The notes beneath the pieces are model-generated. The model did no database searches and had not been told where the DNA came from. It saw nothing but the letters and a program-made list of their open reading frames with translations. A stretch of 44,506 bases of DNA from Methylocystis suflitae (GTDB taxonomy: Bacteria; Pseudomonadota; Alphaproteobacteria; Rhizobiales; Beijerinckiaceae), in contig NZ_JAMRYX010000053.1 of assembly GCF_024448135.1 (NCBI RefSeq), positions 1 to 44,506 on the forward strand, given 5' to 3'. Made by a program: the position numbers and the translations under genes. Shown here piece by piece: positions 40,122 to 44,506 of the stretch; position 1 is the first letter of the stretch; each line of letters starts with the position of its first letter.

Positions 40122-42527
40122 TCACGCCGTCCCCGTCTCTCCCGCGATCTTGCCGAAATCGGCGACGCCTATCATCACGCGGCGCAGCTCGGCGAGGAGG
40201 CGCAACCGGTTCAACCGCAGATCGGCGTTGTCGGCGTTGACCGTCACATCGTCGAAGAAGACGTCGACCGGTTCGCGAAGTTTTGACAGCGCGCGCATGG
40301 CGCCGGCGAAATCTTCCTTCGAAAGATGTTCGGCGGTCTCTTCGCGCGCACGGGCGATCGCCGCGGCGAGCTTATGCTCTTGCGGCTCGATGCGCAGGTT
40401 CGGCGCGTGGCGACGCGCATAGGCGTCCGGCCCGTCCTTCTTCTCCTCGGCTTTCAGGATGTTGCTGGCGCGCTTGTAGCCGGCGAGCAGATTCCTGCCG
40501 TCGTCGGTTGCAAGGAATGTGTCGAGCGCCTCGACTTTGCGCGTGATCATGAGCAGATCGTCCTGTAGCGGCGCGCCTGTCGCTTGCTCCTCATCGGAGT
40601 CGGCGAAAGCGACGGCGCCAAGCGCCGCATCTATCAGATCGTGTCGCGCCCCCTTGTCGCGCAAGTAGACCTTCAGGCGATCGATGAAAAATTCGAGGAG
40701 GTCGAAGCTCTCCTGCCACGCACCCGGAACGCGTGCGTCTAGAAATTCTGCAGCTCTTTCCGGATCGGCTGAAGAGAGTAATTCTTGGACAAGCCGCTCC
40801 TTTTGTTCCATCGAAAAGCCCGCCTTAGGCATCTCATTTGCAATGCGAATCTGTCCCTTCAGCTTCTCAAAATGGATGTCGATGTGAACGCGCGCAGTAT
40901 GACTTCCCAGGATGGGGATTAATTCGAGTCGCCGCTCGTTCTCCAGCACGATCCTGATGACGCCCAACGCCGCCCTGCGCAACGCGTAAGGGTCCTTGCT
41001 GCCCGTCGGCTTTTCGTCGATGGCCCAGAAGCCGACGAGCGTGTCGAGCTTTTCGGCAAGCGCCACAGCGATCGACACGGGATCGGTCGGAATGCGGTCG
41101 TTCGGCCCCTGCGGCTTGTAATGTTCCTCGATCGCCGCGGCGACGCTGGCGTCTTCGCCTTGCGCGCTTGCGTAATAGCGGCCCATCAGCCCCTGCAATT
41201 CAGGAAACTCGCCGACCATCTCGGAAACGAGATCGGCCTTGCAGAGCGTCGCCGCGCGCTCGGCTCTCTCAGGATCGGCGTCGACGATCGGCGCAAGTTC
41301 TGTCGCCAACGCCGCGATGCGCTTCACGCGATCGTCCTGCGTCCCGAGCTTTTCGTGAAAGACGATAGCGTCGAGCTTCGGCAGACGCTCTTCGAGCCTC
41401 GTCTTGAGATCGGTCTCGTAGAAGAACTTCGCGTCCGAGAGACGCGCGGCGATGACGCGCTCATTGCCGCCGACGACCGTCGCCCCGCCGTCGGAGGCTT
41501 CTATGTTCGAGACGAGGATGAAGCGATTGGTCAGTTCGCCCTCGTCCTTCGAGGCCGGCTGCGCCGGCGCCTCAGGATGAGGGCGACTGGCAGCCTCCGC
41601 GACCTCATGCTGAGGCGCGAGCGAAGCGAGCCTCGAAGCACGAGGTCGCTTCAGCACGAAACATTTCTGATTCACGCGGATCGTCGCCCGAATGACTTCC
41701 GGCGGAATGGAGAGGAAACTCTCGTCGAAGGCGCCCATCAGCGTCACCGGCCATTCGACGAGGCCCGCGACCTCTTCGAGCAGGCCCGCGTCTTCGACAA
41801 GCTCCAGCCCTTGCGCGAAGGCGAGATCCTTTGCGTCATGCAGAATGATGTCGCGCCGGCGCGCCGGATCGATGACGACCTTGGCGCGCTCGAGCGAGAG
41901 CGCATAATCCTCGAAGCGTTTCACGCGAATGGGCTGCGGCGCCAGGAAGCGATGGCCGTGGGTCACATTGCCAGACGCGATTCCGTCGACTTCGAAGCGG
42001 ACGATTTCGGGAGATTCCGTCTCCGGTCCGAAGGTCGCGACAATGGAATGGAGCGGCCGCACCCAGCGCAGCGAATCTCCGCGCTCGGACGCCGCGCCCC
42101 AGCGCATCGATTTCGGCCAAGGAAAGTTCTTGATGATCGCCGGCAGAATCTCGGCGAGCACGTCGATGGTTTCGGCGCCCGCGCGTTCGATGACCGCGAG
42201 ATAAAATTCAGCGCCCTTCTTGTCCTTCTCGATCCTCGCCTGATCGAGCGAGGCGAGGCCGGCGCTTTTTAGAAATCCGGCGACCGCCGCCTCGGGCGCG
42301 CCGACGCGCGGGCCTCTGCGCTCTTCGCGCAGATCCGGCTGGCGCGACGGCAGGCCCACCACTTGCAGCGCGAGACGGCGCGGCGTCGCATAGGCGGCGG
42401 CGCCTTCGTAAGTCAGGCCGCGATCGACGAGCGCATTGGTGACGAGCCGCTTGAGGTCGTCAGCCGCCTGCCGCTGCATGCGCGCCGGAATTTCTTCGGA
42501 GAAAAGTTCGAGAAGGAGATCGGACAT
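40122..42527 (-). CDS. glyS: GlyS, glycyl-tRNA synthetase beta subunit (carries an inserted repeat)
   Basis: An 801-residue beta subunit of the alpha2beta2 glycyl-tRNA synthetase. Family features are [19 protein letters not shown] at the N-terminus, GRRLALQV-like [55 protein letters not shown]...[23 protein letters not shown] and the C-terminal DALR-type anticodon-binding helices with FFDDVTVN. It is longer than the E. coli protein (about 690). One reason is an in-frame insertion at about residues 294-331, encoded by a palindromic repeat (41534-41646), replacing the usual short turn between FVLK and NRFILVS. glyQ is not directly upstream; trxB is. Confidence 0.96.
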   Translation of the reverse strand: MSDLLLELFSEEIPARMQRQAADDLKRLVTNALVDRGLTYEGAAAYATPRRLALQVVGLPSRQPDLREERRGPRVGAPEAAVAGFLKSAGLASLDQARIEKDKKGAEFYLAVIERAGAETIDVLAEILPAIIKNFPWPKSMRWGAASERGDSLRWVRPLHSIVATFGPETESPEIVRFEVDGIASGNVTHGHRFLAPQPIRVKRFEDYALSLERAKVVIDPARRRDIILHDAKDLAFAQGLELVEDAGLLEEVAGLVEWPVTLMGAFDESFLSIPPEVIRATIRVNQKCFVLKRPRASRLASLAPQHEVAEAASRPHPEAPAQPASKDEGELTNRFILVSNIEASDGGATVVGGNERVIAARLSDAKFFYETDLKTRLEERLPKLDAIVFHEKLGTQDDRVKRIAALATELAPIVDADPERAERAATLCKADLVSEMVGEFPELQGLMGRYYASAQGEDASVAAAIEEHYKPQGPNDRIPTDPVSIAVALAEKLDTLVGFWAIDEKPTGSKDPYALRRAALGVIRIVLENERRLELIPILGSHTARVHIDIHFEKLKGQIRIANEMPKAGFSMEQKERLVQELLSSADPERAAEFLDARVPGAWQESFDLLEFFIDRLKVYLRDKGARHDLIDAALGAVAFADSDEEQATGAPLQDDLLMITRKVEALDTFLATDDGRNLLAGYKRASNILKAEEKKDGPDAYARRHAPNLRIEPQEHKLAAAIARAREETAEHLSKEDFAGAMRALSKLREPVDVFFDDVTVNADNADLRLNRLRLLAELRRVMIGVADFGKIAGETGTA
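41534..41646. repeat. Palindromic repeat pair inside glyS, read in frame
   Basis: Two adjacent palindromes: 41534-41586 (GTTCGCCCTCGTCCTTCGAGG ends facing CCTCAGGATGAGGGCGAC) and 41602-41646 (ACCTCATGCTGAGG facing CCTCGAAGCACGAGGT). The first shares CCCTCGTCCTTCGAG and CTCAGGATGAGG with the intergenic elements at 39994-40117. Translated on the minus strand they give [20 protein letters not shown] and then [19 protein letters not shown] without a stop. Confidence 0.88.
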
Positions 42528-42541
42528 TCGCGCAGTCTATT

Positions 42542-42683
42542 CCCCTCGCCCCGCCTGCGGCGGGGAGGGGTTAGGGGTGGGGGGCTCTATCGTTTGGTAG
42601 AGCGCTGCGCAGATCGTGTCCACAACGCTTTCGAGATTGCGCAAAACCTCGTGATTCATCCCCGCCGCAAGCGGGGGGAGGGA
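42542..42683. repeat. Inverted GC-rich repeat between trxB and glyS
   Basis: The left part CCCCTCGCCCCGCCTGCGG with CGGGGAGGGGTTAGGGGTGG and the right part CCCCGCCGCAAGCGGGGGGA (from 42660) are related in inverted orientation around a spacer of about 75 bp. Same family as 29557-29729 and 37529-37655. The gap of 162 bp has no coding sequence. Confidence 0.75.
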
Positions 42684-42689
42684 ACTCTC

Positions 42690-43652
42690 TCAGGCGATTT
42701 CCTTGACCGCCGACTTCGGCGCATCGAGCAGAAACTTCTCGACTTCCAGCGCCGCCATGCAGCCGAGGCCCGCCGCGGTGACGGCCTGACGATAGACCTC
42801 GTCGGCGACGTCGCCGGCGGCGTAGACGCCCGGCATGCTGGTGCGCGTCGATCCGGGCTCGACGGCGATGTAGCCGGACGGTTTGATCGTCAACTGGCCG
42901 CGGAAGAGTTCCGACGCCGGCGAATGGCCGATGGCGACGAAGACGCCATCCGCCTCAAGCGTGTGGATCGCGCCGGTTGCGACATTCTTGACGCGCGCGC
43001 CGGTGACGCTCAGCGGGTTCTCGTCGCCGACAATCTCGTCGATGACGTGATTGAAGAGAATCGAGACGTTTTCCTGCGCGAGCAGACGCTTCACCAATAC
43101 GCGCTCGCTGCGGAATTCGTCGCGGCGGTGGATGATCGTCACATGCGACGCGAGATTGGAAAGATACAGCGCCTCTTCGACCGCGCTGTTGCCGCCGCCG
43201 ACGACAAGCACTCTCTTGCCGCGAAAGAAAAATCCGTCGCAGGTTGCGCAGGCGGAGACGCCGAAGCCTTTGAACTTTTCCTCGCTCGGCAGACCGAGCC
43301 ACTTCGCCTTGGCGCCCGTCGCGACGATGAGCGAGTCGCAAGTGTAGGACTTGCCCGAATCTCCAGTGAGCCTGAACGGCCGCTCGTCGAGATGCGCCTC
43401 GACGATATGATCGGAGACGAGCTTCGTGCCGACATGTTCGGCCTGCAGGCGCATCTGCTCCATGAGCCAGGGGCCTTGGATCGGCTCGGCGAAGCCCGGG
43501 TAATTCTCGACCTCGGTGGTGATCATGAGCTGGCCGCCCTGATCGAAGCCGGCGATAAGCATCGGCTCGAGCAGCGCACGCGCGGCGTAGATCGCCGCCG
43601 TATAGCCGGCTGGGCCGGACCCAATAATGATGACGCGCGCATGCTGCGGCAT
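42690..43652 (-). CDS. trxB: Thioredoxin reductase
   Basis: A 320-residue NADPH-dependent flavoenzyme that reduces thioredoxin. The FAD motif VIIIGSGPAGYTAAIYAAR (about residues 7-25), the redox-active CATC (C135, C138) in GVSACATCDGFFF, the NADPH motif VLVVGGGNSAVEEAL near 148-162 and the C-terminal GVYAAGDVADEVYRQAVTAAGLGCMAA are all present. Length and motifs are normal. It is transcribed toward glyS, with an inverted repeat between. Confidence 0.97.
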   Translation of the reverse strand: MPQHARVIIIGSGPAGYTAAIYAARALLEPMLIAGFDQGGQLMITTEVENYPGFAEPIQGPWLMEQMRLQAEHVGTKLVSDHIVEAHLDERPFRLTGDSGKSYTCDSLIVATGAKAKWLGLPSEEKFKGFGVSACATCDGFFFRGKRVLVVGGGNSAVEEALYLSNLASHVTIIHRRDEFRSERVLVKRLLAQENVSILFNHVIDEIVGDENPLSVTGARVKNVATGAIHTLEADGVFVAIGHSPASELFRGQLTIKPSGYIAVEPGSTRTSMPGVYAAGDVADEVYRQAVTAAGLGCMAALEVEKFLLDAPKSAVKEIA

Positions 43653-43740
43653 GAGGTGGCCTCGCGAGTGACGACGCCCGCAATCTAGCCATTATCAGCG
43701 TCGCCGCAACCGATCCGGGCGGCCGGCGAGGCGCCAATAC

Positions 43741-43770
43741 AAAACGCCCTCCCGGAAAATCGGAAGGGCG
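43741..43770 (-). terminator. Intrinsic terminator of the Gly/Trp-rich gene at 43791
   Basis: On the minus strand CGCCCTTCCG-ATTTTC-CGGGAGGGCG is followed by TTTTG. The 10-bp stem has one mismatch (T opposite G region) and is GC-rich. It begins 21 bp beyond the stop codon. Confidence 0.75.
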
Positions 43771-43790
43771 CTTAAGCAGGCCGCCGCGTG

Positions 43791-44192
43791 TTACCAGCCC
43801 CAACCCGGGCAGACGTTCATCCATTGGCGTCGCCAGCCCCAATGGGTCCACACCCTGCGGAGCTGATAGCAGTCGCCATAGCCGGCGTTGGCGTAGCTGG
43901 GCCAGCCCCAACCATATCCCGCGCCGTATCCGGGCGAATAGGCGGGGAGGTCTGTGCGGTAATAGCTCCAGCCCCAAGGCTGGCCCCAGCCTACGGGCCG
44001 GCCCCAGCCGCCCCGACCGCCCCAACGGCCGGCCCAGCCGACGCCGGGCAGTATCGCGCCATTGAAGCCGCCGCCGCCCCAGCCGAAGCCATGCCATCCG
44101 TCCCATCGCTGCGCCTGGGAGGCGCCGGAATGGGCCATCACGCCAAAGAGCAGAGCGCCGGTCGCGGCCGCCGCTGTGATCGTCTTAGACAC
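43791..44192 (-). CDS. Secreted Gly/Trp/Tyr-rich protein, copy 1
   Basis: A 133-residue exported protein. The signal peptide MSKTITAAAATGALLFGVMA...GASQA is cut before QRWDGWHGF. The mature part is extremely rich in Gly and Trp (WAGRWGGRGGWGRPVGWGQPWGW) and ends with CYQLRRVWTHWGWRRQWMNVCPGWGW, containing its only two cysteines. The start is a GTG at 44192, preceded by GGGAGGAG 6 nt upstream; this overrides a long open frame to 44501 that runs through the neighbouring gene. The same C-terminal signature occurs in the next gene, so they are tandem paralogues. Function unknown; possibly a surface or outer-membrane-associated protein. Confidence 0.8.
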   Translation of the reverse strand: MSKTITAAAATGALLFGVMAHSGASQAQRWDGWHGFGWGGGGFNGAILPGVGWAGRWGGRGGWGRPVGWGQPWGWSYYRTDLPAYSPGYGAGYGWGWPSYANAGYGDCYQLRRVWTHWGWRRQWMNVCPGWGW

Positions 44193-44211
44193 TCCAGCTC
44201 CTCCCTCGGCG

Positions 44212-44246
44212 CATGAACGCCTGCCGAAATCGGAAGGGCGTTCATG
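44212..44246. repeat. Inverted repeat between the two Gly/Trp-rich genes
   Basis: Perfect 10-bp arms CATGAACGCC (44212-44221) and GGCGTTCATG (44237-44246) with extra pairing inside (CCGA/TCGG). The inner CGGAAGGGCG is shared with the terminator at 43741-43770. It may be the degenerate terminator of copy 2 (stop at 44294) or a leader hairpin of copy 1; it lacks a T run. Confidence 0.6.
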
Positions 44247-44293
44247 TCTCAAAAGGCTGATGCGAAGCGATCGGTTTACCAGCCCCAGTCGCC

Positions 44294-44506
44294 TCACCAG
44301 CCGCCCCAGCCGCTCTGACAGACGTTCACCCACTGGGGCCGCCAGCCCCAATTGGTCCACACGTTGCAAAGCTGATAGCAGCCGCCGTAGCCGATGTTGG
44401 AATAATAGGGCGAACCCCAACCCACACCGTATCCCGCTCCGATCAGGCCCGCGCCATACCACGGCCAGTAAGAACGCGCCCACGGGCGTCGCCAGCCCCA
44501 CCCGCC
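44294..44506 (-). CDS. Secreted Gly/Trp-rich protein, copy 2 (N-terminus cut by window edge)
   Basis: The last 70 residues of a paralogue of the protein at 43791. It begins within the window at GGWGWRRPWARSYWPWYGAG and ends CYQLCNVWTNWGWRPQWVNV followed by CQSGWGGW. The CYQLxxVWTxWGWRxQWxNVC block matches copy 1 almost exactly, with an added Cys (CYQLC). The frame has no start inside the window, so the signal peptide should lie beyond position 44506. This frame, not the overlapping longer open frame from 44501, shows the family likeness. Confidence 0.8.
   Translation of the reverse strand, partial: GGWGWRRPWARSYWPWYGAGLIGAGYGVGWGSPYYSNIGYGGCYQLCNVWTNWGWRPQWVNVCQSGWGGW

Noticed and set aside
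43791..44501. Single 236-residue reading of the two Gly/Trp-rich genes
   Set aside because: The part above 44192 is out of frame with the paralogue ending at 44294, and a strong ribosome site plus signal peptide at the GTG at 44192 mark a separate gene.

Overview
The window reads as a GC-rich chromosomal segment of an alphaproteobacterium of the Hyphomicrobiales type. Pointers are the Omp25/31-type outer-membrane barrel, the DUF465 proteins, the sdhCDAB order, the YraN-RsmI-periplasmic binding protein neighbourhood and abundant small palindromic repeats. An octaheme hydroxylamine oxidoreductase (haoA) with a haoB-like partner suggests a methane- or ammonia-oxidising lifestyle; a type II methanotroph (Methylocystis/Methylosinus-like) is my best inference, not a demonstrated assignment.

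Layout. 1-5.1 kb: the start of purE, a CPA1 Na+/H+ antiporter, protein adenylyltransferase SelO between two DUF465 genes, tRNA-Val(GAC) and three small membrane or secreted proteins. 5.3-9.4 kb: a MocR/PdxR-type regulator, a 340-bp array of palindromic repeats, an MFS transporter and an Omp25-like barrel with its own terminator. 9.5-13.9 kb: succinate dehydrogenase in the order sdhC-sdhD-sdhA-[vapB-vapC]-sdhB, a toxin-antitoxin pair lying inside a respiratory operon. 13.9-26.8 kb: a multi-pass membrane protein, asd, a CaCA antiporter, a LolA-like protein, a pentapeptide protein split over two overlapping genes, ftsK, a YihY/BrkB protein, an LprI-like protein, uvrC, chaA and a glutathione S-transferase. 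26.8-32.1 kb: tolQ-tolR-tolA-tolB on the minus strand, followed not by pal but by a MntA/HepT-type pair whose second gene overlaps ung. 32.1-33.3 kb: a lower-GC island with one unrecognised six-cysteine protein, three copies of a 9-10 bp motif and a perfect 18-bp inverted repeat. 33.3-36.2 kb: haoB-like and haoA, separated by two palindromic repeats. 36.4-43.7 kb: a metallophosphatase, yraN, rsmI, a periplasmic-binding-protein-like lipoprotein, glyS and trxB. 43.8-44.5 kb: two tandem Gly/Trp-rich secreted proteins, the second cut by the window edge.

How it works together. Most genes are housekeeping (purine synthesis, TCA/respiration, lysine/threonine/methionine branch, DNA repair and segregation, Tol envelope system, translation, redox). 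The accessory layer consists of two toxin-antitoxin-type modules placed inside or beside essential operons, at least four families of palindromic repeats that fill intergenic gaps and in one case lie in frame inside glyS, the AT-rich island and the hao pair. No CRISPR array, prophage or complete insertion sequence was seen. I found no convincing new multi-gene system; the least-explained stretch is the 32.4-33.25 kb island.
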